From contig VNKQ01000007.1 in the NCBI GenBank assembly GCA_016508695.1, forward strand, positions 124,001 through 188,000: a stretch of 64,000 nt of DNA, read 5' to 3'. The position numbers and the translations under genes were made by a program. The notes under the pieces are model-generated. The model did not search any database, had not been told where the DNA came from, and saw only the letters and a list, made by a program, of their open reading frames with translations. This DNA is from Hyphodiscus hymeniophilus. Lineage: Eukaryota; Ascomycota; Leotiomycetes; Helotiales; Hyphodiscaceae. This document shows, piece after piece, positions 10,817-21,021 of this stretch. Positions within the stretch are counted from its first letter, which is position 1; the number at the start of each line of letters is the position of its first letter.

Positions 10817-12552
10817 TCTTGAAACAATTTAACAGAGACTGAAGCTGGTGCTTGGAACGCGGAACAGCGCAGAGTCGCAGACAAAGTAGAGAACTTGAAA
10901 GCGTCGTTCAGGACCTTTAAGTCATGAGTACCGAATTTCTTTAGCTAAACGAATTGCTATAACTCTTTTTCCTTGAAACAAGCTTTTATTTGATATTTGT
11001 AGCAAGTGACGTGAGTGCGATACCAGATATACTAGAAGAGGATGAAGAGGGGGAGATTCAAGCTTTTGGTCGATCTCACATCAACATCGTATTAAGATCT
11101 CGCATTATCTGCAAATGCCAGCACTCGATGGAGGGTAAGTTCCCACTCTTGGCTTCTGCATAATTATTTATGGTCCGTGTCGATCGTTGAAACGTTACTC
11201 GGAGATATCGATGTGTCTATGGCAGAGTCGATTCAGCATGCGGAAGAGTGGGATTTTAGGATCTTCAAAGTTCGGACCAGCTTCTAAACGCTCGAATCAA
11301 GTTGACGTCTCTCGAAACCTGTATTGGTCGTTTAAATGACCTTAGTGTTAAAAAAACAGAAGTGTCCAACATAGTGTCTCGACTGCGCCGAAAAAGTTGC
11401 TTAATCCACTTCAAAAGACTTAGGTGCCAATCCCAATCCCCTCTCAGCAAGCGGCTTAACCCAGCGGAGGAGACTGCTTGATGAAGTCGTTCCAAGCATT
11501 TGATTCGATCTCGCCGATCCCCTAATGCTGAGCAGGAGGCAGTACTGTCCCGGCGCACAAACGACTATTATAGAATCACTCTGAAAGCCGGGCTCTTCAC
11601 TATCTGCCACGTGTAGTACACATTTGCGAGTTGCCAGAGCGACTTCGCTGAAACCTTAAGCTCCTCGCACAACGAGGCGGAACAACACGAAGAAACAAGA
11701 GTGTAATATCCGCATTCACTGGTACTTCTGGGGTGGTTCTGATCGCTATGCATGTCTTGACTCCTTTCCGAGACCTGCGACTGATTGTCTTCGGTGTCGG
11801 TAAGGTAATGACTGATTCCCGAATGCATTCTTCAAGTTCATTCGTGCCGGCGAGATGAAGTAAGATGGCAGGAACGAAGAGGAAGTCCGCTCCTAGACTT
11901 GTGGATCTATACAGACTGAGACATGGTGGTTTGGCAAAACGCCGCGGTGGTTCTTGAATCTTGGCTTCTTCTCCTGGGTCTGAACAGACTGGCCCTTGAA
12001 CCTTGGGTAGAATTGTGAATTGATAGAGCTGGGATTCATTGCCACCGTTGAAGATTCATAAGACAAATGCAGCACAGCGCACTCTAAACGGGTGATTGAG
12101 AAGGTGTTCATGACAAGGACGACAACAGGATGCCACAGGATGCCGCGCTTTTCCAGGTACGCCTCTCCAAATGAAGGTCGATCTCTCATTGGCCACATGA
12201 CGATCCTACCTCCCGCATCCCCCCAAAGAAGGATAGCCAGGGGTCATTCAGCCTCCGCCTCGCATGGACTAAACGGGAAGTGAGGAAATGAAGGATCCAA
12301 CTTCACGATGCGGCTCTAATAATAAGGTCGAGGCGTCCAACGCCTCGCTTTGGCTCTTTCTTCGCGTTCGTCGTCGCTCTCTCTCACGCTCTTTTACTTT
12401 CGTTCTATTGTTTGGATCTGGCCGGGTTGTCTCACTCTTTCGACACCTGGGAGAATCCGAAGCGTTCAAATCCTCCGAATCATCGGGATACACTGTCTTT
12501 ATTTTACGCTATCTTTCTTATTTTCTTGGTGTTGTCGATTTTGCATCGAACT
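10817..12552. other. Long divergent spacer
   Basis: About 1.7 kb between the starts of the alpha-galactosidase and the Cys-rich surface protein gene, which point away from each other. Minus-strand open frames at 11265-12198 have no motif, no convincing splice sites and no start context, so I treat the region as regulatory spacer. Pyrimidine-rich 12340-12540 likely includes the leader of the surface protein gene. A perfect 8-bp hairpin at 12329-12347 is listed separately. Confidence 0.5.
12329..12347. repeat. Perfect inverted repeat, 8-bp stem and 3-nt loop
   Basis: CGAGGCGT, loop CCA, ACGCCTCG. It lies about 205 bp upstream of the surface-protein start codon. It could be a palindromic binding site for a zinc-cluster regulator or a leader hairpin. 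The sequence alone does not decide. Confidence 0.5.
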
Positions 12553-14456
12553 ATGCGCATTCAAGCTTCACTGTTATCCCTTGCGACAATTGTTGTAGCA
12601 AGAGGAACCCTGCACGAGCGAACACTGGTTACGGGATGGAGTCTGACAATGCCCGCTGGGAGTACATGTCCTGGCCAAACTACGACGTGTTTTAGCAATC
12701 AGACCGGCGTGTCGGAGATCTTTGATCGCACTGGAGTACCAGGAACTTTCGACCGAGGCCAAGAATGCTGCCCGTCAGGCACGACCCCGAGATTAGACTG
12801 CGGAACTTACGTCAATAATGGACAGCCATACGCATGCTGTCCCCTAGGTAAGCCTTCGTCCAATCGTGGGAACACTGTTTGCTAATAGACTATAGGCAAC
12901 GCGGACTGTCGAGGAGATGTGGAGGACCCTCTGCGCAAAGGAGACGAGAAATGCGCAAACTCGGGATGGTCTTTATGGCAGATTCCAGATGGAGACTACA
13001 ACATGTTCTGCTGCCTTCCTGGATGGTATGGATATTGGGATAAAACTCTGGGCCAGGATGCTGTGGGACAATGCCAAACCTCGAACGAACTCCTCGAAGG
13101 AATGACTCCAGCTGTGCAGTTTGATAATGGTGATGGAAGTGTCGATTCTGCTGGAACTCAAGTCTCTGCGCTCTCAGTTACAGCTCCTGTTCCCGCACCA
13201 GTCTGCGATATCATTCACTACGGATGGTCTCTTCAAGTAAATGATGCATCGGGATGTACCGCTGGATCAAGTCTTTGTTCCTATGGGAGCGCTTGTTGCC
13301 CAAGTGGTCTGCAATGCGGCACAGTGATTGGAGACTCTGAGGTTCCAGTCTGCTGCCCTGCAGACAACCCTGATTGCAGAGGCGATGTGGAGGGATTGTG
13401 GCCGCAGGTCTGCGCAGACTCCGCCTGGGCTTTATGGCATGTCAACACCAATGGAAACCATTTTTGTTGCTTGCCAGACCAAATTGGATACAACATTCCC
13501 AATGATAACGCTGCAGTTGGTTTCTGTGGAAGCGCAGTGCCAAACGGAACAATGCGATCGATTCTTGTAAGCTGTTACTCATCTCGAGCTGGGAAGCCTG
13601 TGCTAATAAGACGCAGGACTATACAGGTGATAATTCTACCGCAGGAAACTTCCTTTCCTACCCCTGCGACACCAATATCGCCCCAAACTCGACTTGGGGA
13701 AACATCACATCTTCCATTCTCAATCCAGTTCCTACTCTGAACCCAACCGGTCTCCCCCTCGCCACAGGGCTTTGGTCAAATGGCACATCCAACCCAGCAA
13801 CGAAGACCATCGTCAAGCCATGGGACGTGACGTCTTATGTCTGCCCTCCCGGATCATCTGAGACAGTTGCTATCATACACAGCCTGAGCAGCGGAATCCC
13901 CGTGACGGCCACCAGCACGATGGGTGTATCAGGTTACACTGGTAAACCTAGCATGATTAATGTTATCTATACAACGAGTGTCAAAGGTACTCCCGCTGTG
14001 GAGACTAGCACTAGCACATTGGGTGTATCGAGTTACATTGCTGAGCCTAGTGACATCAATGTTGTTAACACAACGACTGTCAAAGGTACACCCGCGGAGG
14101 AGACGAGCACCAGTACATCGGGTGTATCGAGTCACATTGCTAAGCCTAGCGAGGTCGGCGTTGTTGACACAACGACTGTCAAAGGTACTCCCGTGGTGGA
14201 GACGAGCACCAGTACATCGGGTGTATCGAGTCACATTGCTAAGCCTAGCGAGGTCAATGTTGTCGACACAACGACTGTCAACGGTACTGTCATTGTGAAG
14301 ACGAGCACCAGCGCTATCTCCGGAGTTGCTAGTGGAAGTGGAAGCAGTGGAGCTACGGGCACATCTGCGGTCTTCACTGGTGGCACCTCGACTCTGGGAT
14401 GTTCGTTAATTGCTATTTGGATCGTAGCTGCCATCGCTGCAGCGGTACTGTGTTAA
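12553..14456 (+). CDS. GPI-anchored, Cys-rich surface protein with duplicated module and Ser/Thr tandem repeats
   Basis: Three exons (12553-12847, 12896-13566, 13617-14456) encode 601 aa. Residues 1 to about 18 are a signal peptide (MRIQASLLSLATIVVARG). Two related Cys-rich modules follow. Each has a GWSL-type opening, a CCPSG motif, a CC followed after a few residues by DCRGDVE, a W(S/A)LW segment and FCCLP. The middle carries several N-glycosylation sequons. Residues 425-556 are four near-identical 33-residue repeats rich in Thr and Ser (GVSSHIAKPSEV core). The end is a glycine/serine spacer and a hydrophobic tail (CSLIAIWIVAAIAAAVLC), as in GPI-anchor signals. I do not recognise a named family. 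The layout is that of a wall-bound or host-facing protein held off the membrane by a glycosylated stalk. The upstream in-frame Met at 12412 is rejected because the signal peptide begins at 12553. Confidence 0.85.
13923..14318 (+). repeat. Four tandem 99-bp coding repeats
   Basis: Four units of 99 bp (33 codons) lie head to tail in the stalk of the surface protein. Units 3 and 4 are nearly identical at the start, and unit 1 is the most diverged, which suggests growth by unequal exchange from the 3' side. Such minisatellites are often length-variable between strains. Confidence 0.85.
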
Positions 14457-15875
14457 TGAGAAGGAAGCAATCTTAAATAGTCTTCACCTGAAGCTCCGGC
14501 GCAAGGAGGAACGTTGTGATGGATAAACAATTTAAGGAGATATAGACTTGTATATTTGTACATAGAATAGACTTAGATTGTAATGAAGCCAATCCTGAGT
14601 CGAGGGGGCCTCCACGGATGAGACTATGACAGTGGATCTCTTGGACACTGTCACTATCTCTGGATCATCGCATTGCATTGCGCTTCCTCGATATGCACCT
14701 CCTGTCACTTCAAGTATATCTCGTCTAATAATCCGAAGCATGCTTAGTAATTCCTGCGGTAAGAGACTGGCGAAGTCACATACTCGCCAGTCTCTCACCG
14801 CGACTTTGATAAGCATGTCCAATAGGTGACTAGGGTAGCCAACACGTGAAAAGATTGGCTGTTGAGTACTCACTACGTAGCTCGTACTCCTTCGGCTGTG
14901 GATCGTCAATATTTGCTTCTTCAGGCTGGCCCACGGAGAATTGTCGGGCCAGCTAAACGAGTAAACCGGCCGACTATTGCTGGACTATTTGCTGGACTAA
15001 GGTATTGCTGGATAGGTAAAGCGGTGTGACGCTGACCACATACATCTGAGGTTGATTGATTGTTGATTTCAAAGCGGAGCGGCGGGGTTCAAGGACTCAA
15101 GGGTCATGTATGGTCGGGCACGGCGAGCTGTATTGGGGATGGTGAGCGCGAGGTTCTTGTTGGAGTGTTCATTCGTAGAGATGAGGGTGTTTATTATTGT
15201 TGTGCATTAGTTTCGACTGTTGCGCAGGTATTTTGTAATGTCTATTCGTAGATGATTCACCAGCTCTGTCGGCGTGACTGTTGCTATTTCTCGATTGAGC
15301 AGAGATAGTTTGGCTTTCCAATGAAGACTCTGCGAAGAGATTATTGATGAGGATGGGGAAGTCATAATTACTCATGTTTGCCATGCCGGAGCTCGGAATA
15401 GCCCTGCTCAATGACTCGGGTACTGTAAGGCGTTGGCTTGGTGGTGGCTCCACGCCTGGAATATTATTGTCCTTCAGGCTGTATTGCCCAGCTGCCCCAA
15501 AGAGCAAAACACCCAATCACCCCACTTCTACGAAGGTAGACTCGACGGGATAGGGGATTACCAAGTGCCTTCGTACGGAGATCGTACTTTTATATCCGAA
15601 GGTAGCGTGGCACGCCTGTCCGAGACCTCCAAGGTCCCCTCCCTTGTAGAAAAAAAAACAGTTGACGGGTTTCTTTGCTTTGCTTTGCGCTATGCATACT
15701 TGGACTCCCACTTGCTCCCCTCTGCCTTTGTTTATTTGTTTTGGCATTGCATGTATTTTTATTCCCCATTTGCTGTCGTTTTCTATACAGTACCCCAATA
15801 CTTGGACTTGGAGTTCAGCAAGTGGCATACGACCCCTCACTACACGATTGGCGAGGATCACCGCCCCTGCTAGAC
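14457..15875. other. Intergenic spacer before the PDR transporter
   Basis: 1.4 kb holding the 3' end of the surface-protein gene and the promoter of the transporter. It contains a 12-bp hairpin (14762-14795), a nine-base A run near 15650 and a pyrimidine-rich leader (15660-15800). Minus-strand frames 14532-14909 and 15169-15516 have no recognisable motif and are not called. Confidence 0.5.
14762..14795. repeat. Perfect inverted repeat, 12-bp stem and 10-nt loop
   Basis: AGAGACTGGCGA at 14762-14773 is exactly complementary to TCGCCAGTCTCT at 14784-14795. It lies about 300 bp past the surface-protein stop, so it may be past the poly(A) site. A hairpin, a DNA-binding palindrome or a remnant of a small element are all possible. 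Confidence 0.7.
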
Positions 15876-18800
15876 ATGTCTGAGAAAGAGGTCGAAATCT
15901 ACGGGTCTTCCTCCAAGGCGTTGGAGGAATCAGGCAACGCAGATCCCACACGAACATCGGAGGACACCTTCTCAGACGCCGAGTCCCAGCGCGAAAGGGC
16001 AAGAAGTTCCAACCCAAATGGTTTCGTGGGCGCGAACTCGGGCATCAATGTCAAGGCCGCAGAGGCAGAGTTCGCCGAACTACAGCGCGAGTTCTCCGGC
16101 ATAAGTCACCACAATCGACAACTTTCGCGGACTCAGAGTAGGGCTTCAAAGGGCGGTGCTGTTGATGAGAAGGATTTGGAGAGGGCGCCCCCGAGTGAAG
16201 AGACTGAGGCCGAGCAGTTTGATCTTGAGAGCACATTGCGGGGGAACCAAGCCGCGGAAGTAGCTTCTGGCATTCGACCGAAACATATCGGGGTGGTTTG
16301 GGACAACTTGACTGTTACTGGAACGGGCGGGGTAACGAACTTCGTGAGGACGTTTCCGGATGCTTTTATAAGTTTTTTCAATGTCTATGAGACAGGGAAA
16401 CATATATTGGGGCTGGGCAAGAAGGGAAGAGATGTCAATATCTTGAAGGACTTCCGGGGCGTCACCAAGCCGGGTGAGATGGTGCTCGTACTTGGACGGC
16501 CGGGATCGGGATGTACGACTTTCCTGAAGGTTATTGCGAACCAGCGATTTGGATATACTGGAGTACATGGAGAGGTTCTTTATGGCCCCTTCGATGCGAA
16601 CACTTTTGCCAAACAGTTTAGAGGAGAGGCTGTCTATAATCAAGAAGATGATGTACATCACCCTACACTGACTGTTGGACAAACTCTGGGGTTCGCGTTG
16701 GACACCAAGACTCCGGGGAAACGACCGGAAGGCCTATCGAAAGGCGAATTCAAGGAAAAGGTCATCACAACCTTACTACGGATGTTCAACATCGAGCATA
16801 CTCGAAACACCATTGTGGGCAATCCGTTCGTGAGAGGTGTCTCAGGAGGAGAACGGAAGCGGGTCTCTATCGCAGAGATGATGATTACTTCTGGAACGGT
16901 ATGTGCCTGGGACAACAGTACTCGAGGACTCGATGCCAGTACTGCTTTGGATTATGCCAAATCATTGAGGGTTATGACCAACATCTACAAGACGACTACG
17001 TTTGTCTCACTCTACCAAGCCAGTGAAAACATTTACAAGCAATTCGACAAAGTCCTTGTAATAGATGATGGACGACAAGTCTTTTTTGGTCCTGCTAAAG
17101 ACGCCAGATCCTATTTCGAGGGCCTGGGGTTCAAGGAGAAGCCTCGTCAGACGACCCCGGATTTCTTAACTGGATGCACGGATGAATTCGAGCGAGACTA
17201 TGCCGAGGGGCGGTCTGCAGAAGATGCACCGCATAGTCCAGAGACTCTTGCAAAAGCATTTCTTGACTCCAAATACTCGAAAGCGCTCACAGATGAGATG
17301 AACGCGTACCGAAAGGTTGTTGGAGAAGATAAGCAAAGACAGGACGATTTCCAAACGGCTTTCCTCGATGCTAAACGAAATGGAGCCTCAACGAAATCCG
17401 TTTACTCTATTCCATTCTACCTCCAAGTTTGGGCCTTGATGCAGAGACAATATTTGATCAAATGGCAGGACAAGTTCTCCTTGGTTGTCAGTTGGATTAC
17501 CAGCATCGTCATTGCGATCGTGCTAGGTACGGTGTGGCTGAATCTCCCAACGACTTCAGCTGGTGCCTTCACTCGTGGTGGTTTACTTTTCATCGCTCTC
17601 TTATTCAACGCTTTCCAGGCCTTCTCCGAGCTTGCAAGTACAATGATAGGCAGACCTATCGTCAATAAGCACAAAGCGTATACGTTTCATCGACCTTCAG
17701 CCCTCTGGATTGCTCAGATTCTGGTCGATTTGGCGTTCTCAGCTGTTCAAATCCTCATCTTCTCTATCATGGTCTATTTCATGTGTGGTCTCGTCCAAGA
17801 TGCAGGAGCATTCTTTACCTTTTACATCATTATCGTCACCGGATATCTGGCAATGACACTCTTCTTCAGAACGATCGGCTGCCTCTGTCCGGATTTCGAT
17901 TACGCCATCAAGTTCGCAGCGACTATTATTACACTTTTTGTTATTACATCCGGTTACATCATCCAGTATCAATCCGAAAAAGTCTGGTTGAGGTGGATCT
18001 ATTGGATTAACGCTCTGGGTCTTGGATTCTCGGCGCTGATGGAGAATGAGTTTAGCAGGATTACTCTGACTTGTACCGACCAGCAACTGATTCCTTCTGG
18101 AGCTGGCTACACGGATATTAACCATCAAGTTTGTACACTTCAAGGCAGTGTTGCTGGTACGAACCAAGTTTCTGGCTCTGCTTACATCACTGATGGCTTC
18201 GACTACAAACCATCCGATCTATGGAGGAATTTTGGGATCATACTGGTTCTGATCGCTGCGTACTTGATTGCAAACGTGACCTTGGGTGAATGGTTGATAT
18301 TCGGTGCTGGCGGTAATGTAGCCAAAGTTTTTCAGAAGCCGAACAAGGAGCGAGAGGCGCTCAACGCTGCTTTGGTCACGAAGAGGGACGCACGAAGGGC
18401 GTCAAAAGAAGGCGCTGAGACTTCTGATATTGACATCAAATCGAAGGCGATCTTGACCTGGGAAGGTCTGAATTACGACGTTCCTACACCAGCTGGAGAA
18501 CTACGTCTTTTGAACAACATCTACGGGTACGTTAAGCCAGGTGAACTTACAGCATTGATGGGAGCGTCCGGTGCGGGTAAGACTACATTGCTGGACGTCC
18601 TGGCTGCAAGAAAAAACGTTGGAGTAATTTCTGGTGACGTCCTGGTCGATGGAATCAAGCCAGGAACTGCCTTTCAGCGAGGAACTTCTTACGCTGAACA
18701 ACTCGACGTTCACGAGTCTACTCAAACAGTCCGTGAAGCCTTGCGATTTTCGGCCGACCTCCGTCAACCTATCGAAGTGCCACAGTCTGAAAAGTACGCA

Positions 18801-20387
18801 TACGTCGAAGAAGTCCTCAGTCTTCTCGAAATGGAAGATATGGCCGACGCGATCATCGGCGATCCAGAGTCTGGTCTTGCAGTCGAACAACGCAAACGTG
18901 TGACAATTGGCGTAGAACTTGCAGCTAAACCAGAATTACTCCTCTTTCTGGACGAGCCTACCTCTGGTCTGGATTCGCAGTCTGCTTTCAACATCGTCCG
19001 ATTCTTGAAGAAATTGGCTTCAGCCGGTCAAGCTATTCTCTGTACCATTCATCAGCCAAATGCGGCTCTGTTTGAGAATTTTGATCGCCTGCTGTTACTT
19101 CAGCGTGGGGGCCAGACCGTCTATTTCGGAGACGTGGGTAAAGATGCCCATATTCTGCTAGACTACTTTCGCAGCCATGGAGCTCATTGCCCTCCCGACG
19201 CGAATCCAGCAGAATGGATGCTAGACGCAATTGGAGCTGGACAGGCACCGAGGATCGGAGATCGAGACTGGGCGGACATATTCGCAGATTCTCCCGAACT
19301 GGCCAACATCAAGGATCGCATCTCTCAGATGAAAGCCCAACGATTGGCGGAGGTTGGAGGGCATACCAAGACGGACGAGAGAGAGTACGCAACACCACTG
19401 ATGCATCAACTGAGGACTGTCCAAAAACGCACGAATCTGGCTTTCTGGCGATCTCCTAATTATGGATTTACTCGGCTATTCAACCACGTTATCATTGCCA
19501 TTCTCACTGGGCTCGCATATCTCAATCTCGATGACTCTAGACAGTCGCTCCAATACCGTGTTTTCGTCATTTTTCAAGTCACTGTTCTTCCAGCCCTCAT
19601 CCTAGCACAAGTTGAGCCGAAATACGCCATGTCCCGCATGATATTTTACCGAGAAGCGTCATCAAAGATGTACGGACAATTTGCATTTGCCTCGTCGTTG
19701 GTGGTGGCCGAGATGCCATACTCGATACTCTGCGCTATAGGGTTTTTCTTTCCCATCTACTACATGCCAGGCTTCCAGCACGCAACGTCACGAGCAGGGT
19801 ATCAATTTCTCATGGTTCTGATCACTGAGCTGTTTTCAGTAACTCTCGGCCAGATGGTCGCAGCCATCACTCCCTCGCCTTTCATCTCCGCTCTGCTGAA
19901 CCCTTTCATCATCATAACCTTCGCGCTGTTCTGCGGTGTCACGATCCCCAAACCGCAAATCCCCAAGTTCTGGCGCGCATGGCTCTATCAACTCGATCCC
20001 TTCACTCGCCTCATCGGTGGCATGGTCGTGACGGAACTCCATGGACGGACCGTCGAATGTTCTGCGCAGGAACTGCAACGCTTCACATCGCCAGCTGGCC
20101 AGAATTGCGGGGATTACATGACGCCGTTCTTCGAGCGTGGCGGTGCTGGATATATCGTCAACAACGCAACGCAAGCTTGCGAGTATTGTGCGTATAAGAT
20201 CGGAGACCAGTTCTACTCGGCGCTTGACTTTGACTTTGATCATCGGTGGAGAGATCTGGGTATTCTAGCCGCTTTCATTGGCAGTAATCTGGTGTTCTTG
20301 TTCTTGGGTGTAAGTCCTCCTCCTCCCATTCTTGGAATCCTACTGATGAGATGGCAGTCGAGATACCTCAACTTCAACAGGAGATAG
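15876..20387 (+). CDS. PDR-type ABC transporter (full size, ABCG family)
   Basis: Two exons (15876-20309, 20358-20387) give 1,487 aa, typical for fungal pleiotropic drug resistance pumps, which export hydrophobic toxins and fungicides through the plasma membrane. Order: NBD1, membrane domain 1, NBD2, membrane domain 2. NBD1 shows the PDR asymmetry: Walker A GRPGSGCTT (about residue 207, Cys for Lys), signature VSGGERKRVSIAE, and Walker B CAWDNSTRGLD with Asn for Glu-side chemistry. NBD2 has a canonical Walker A GASGAGKTT (about 896), degenerate signature LAVEQRKRVTIG, and LLLFLDEPTSGLDSQS. The last exon restores the common ending GSRYLNFNRR. The 48-nt final intron is a multiple of three and has no stop, so an unspliced message would add 16 residues. 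An in-frame Met at 15675 exists, but 15876 (MSEKEVEIYG) starts the acidic N-terminal region. Confidence 0.95.
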   Translation: MSEKEVEIYGSSSKALEESGNADPTRTSEDTFSDAESQRERARSSNPNGFVGANSGINVKAAEAEFAELQREFSGISHHNRQLSRTQSRASKGGAVDEKDLERAPPSEETEAEQFDLESTLRGNQAAEVASGIRPKHIGVVWDNLTVTGTGGVTNFVRTFPDAFISFFNVYETGKHILGLGKKGRDVNILKDFRGVTKPGEMVLVLGRPGSGCTTFLKVIANQRFGYTGVHGEVLYGPFDANTFAKQFRGEAVYNQEDDVHHPTLTVGQTLGFALDTKTPGKRPEGLSKGEFKEKVITTLLRMFNIEHTRNTIVGNPFVRGVSGGERKRVSIAEMMITSGTVCAWDNSTRGLDASTALDYAKSLRVMTNIYKTTTFVSLYQASENIYKQFDKVLVIDDGRQVFFGPAKDARSYFEGLGFKEKPRQTTPDFLTGCTDEFERDYAEGRSAEDAPHSPETLAKAFLDSKYSKALTDEMNAYRKVVGEDKQRQDDFQTAFLDAKRNGASTKSVYSIPFYLQVWALMQRQYLIKWQDKFSLVVSWITSIVIAIVLGTVWLNLPTTSAGAFTRGGLLFIALLFNAFQAFSELASTMIGRPIVNKHKAYTFHRPSALWIAQILVDLAFSAVQILIFSIMVYFMCGLVQDAGAFFTFYIIIVTGYLAMTLFFRTIGCLCPDFDYAIKFAATIITLFVITSGYIIQYQSEKVWLRWIYWINALGLGFSALMENEFSRITLTCTDQQLIPSGAGYTDINHQVCTLQGSVAGTNQVSGSAYITDGFDYKPSDLWRNFGIILVLIAAYLIANVTLGEWLIFGAGGNVAKVFQKPNKEREALNAALVTKRDARRASKEGAETSDIDIKSKAILTWEGLNYDVPTPAGELRLLNNIYGYVKPGELTALMGASGAGKTTLLDVLAARKNVGVISGDVLVDGIKPGTAFQRGTSYAEQLDVHESTQTVREALRFSADLRQPIEVPQSEKYAYVEEVLSLLEMEDMADAIIGDPESGLAVEQRKRVTIGVELAAKPELLLFLDEPTSGLDSQSAFNIVRFLKKLASAGQAILCTIHQPNAALFENFDRLLLLQRGGQTVYFGDVGKDAHILLDYFRSHGAHCPPDANPAEWMLDAIGAGQAPRIGDRDWADIFADSPELANIKDRISQMKAQRLAEVGGHTKTDEREYATPLMHQLRTVQKRTNLAFWRSPNYGFTRLFNHVIIAILTGLAYLNLDDSRQSLQYRVFVIFQVTVLPALILAQVEPKYAMSRMIFYREASSKMYGQFAFASSLVVAEMPYSILCAIGFFFPIYYMPGFQHATSRAGYQFLMVLITELFSVTLGQMVAAITPSPFISALLNPFIIITFALFCGVTIPKPQIPKFWRAWLYQLDPFTRLIGGMVVTELHGRTVECSAQELQRFTSPAGQNCGDYMTPFFERGGAGYIVNNATQACEYCAYKIGDQFYSALDFDFDHRWRDLGILAAFIGSNLVFLFLGVSPPPPILGILLMRWQSRYLNFNRR

Positions 20388-21021
20388 ATGGTAGTCTCTT
20401 TTGTCCAAGTCATTCATAATCACGCATTCAAAATAAGCATTTTCTGGATATAAAAATTGGTGCTCTTTATTAATGTTGAGAAAGTTCTGCCCTAATTGTA
20501 TATATTGGTAGGTATAGAGATGCAGATAGATGTAAATACGTAGATCGAGGATGCAAAAACATAATCGTCAAAGAGTCCAAGTCCACATGGAATACCAGAG
20601 ACTAATGCCGGGTTCAGTCATGATGATCTCACTATCCCAAGATCCCAATCGCTCGAACGTCTTGAGTGATTCGGTCTCTCCTATCGAAGGGAAACAGGAA
20701 ACGAAAGGCACTTACAGTAACACGAGTACAGTAAGCACCCTCCACGTGACATCGTGACATGGACGTGATCTTACGACCCGCCAACCCGCACCTGCGATAA
20801 GGAAGTCACAATCTCCAGCCATATCCACGATTGAAGCGAGGGAATGTGTCGCCGAGATGTAAGAAACACCTAAGCAAGGGCTGATTTAACAAGCTGGCCT
20901 ACTTTGTACTTTGCTCAGCCTTACTGCACAAACGTACAAAATAGCAGATAACCCCACTCTCGACCTACAAACAATCGTCCCTCTGCCACACTTGTCTAGC
21001 TCGGACTCTTCCAACCCCACA
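20388..21021. other. Intergenic
   Basis: 634 bp between the transporter stop and the GFA protein start, both on the plus strand. AT-rich 3' flank to about 20540, then the GFA promoter. Nothing else recognised. Confidence 0.55.

Noticed and set aside
11265..12198. Several minus-strand frames in the alpha-galactosidase/surface-protein spacer
   Set aside because: Short, motif-free and mutually inconsistent in frame; cannot be joined by plausible introns.
12288..12695. Plus-strand frame of 135 codons overlapping the surface protein start
   Set aside because: Different frame from the signal peptide and Cys modules, no motif; it covers leader and exon 1.
13929..14234. Minus-strand frame with repeated CTGARL-like units
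   Set aside because: It is the reverse reading of the 99-bp repeats of the surface protein; repeats keep all frames open.
13923..14318. CRISPR-like array (regular repeats)
   Set aside because: Repeats are contiguous, in frame and coding; there are no spacers, and the genome is fungal.
15675..15875. In-frame 67-codon extension upstream of the PDR start, giving a hydrophobic N-terminus
   Set aside because: The DNA is pyrimidine-rich leader-like sequence, and PDR proteins start with an acidic cytoplasmic segment as at 15876. Hydrophobic residues arise from T-rich codons.
17739..18167. Minus-strand frame of 142 codons within the PDR gene
   Set aside because: Antisense of a membrane domain in a clear coding exon.
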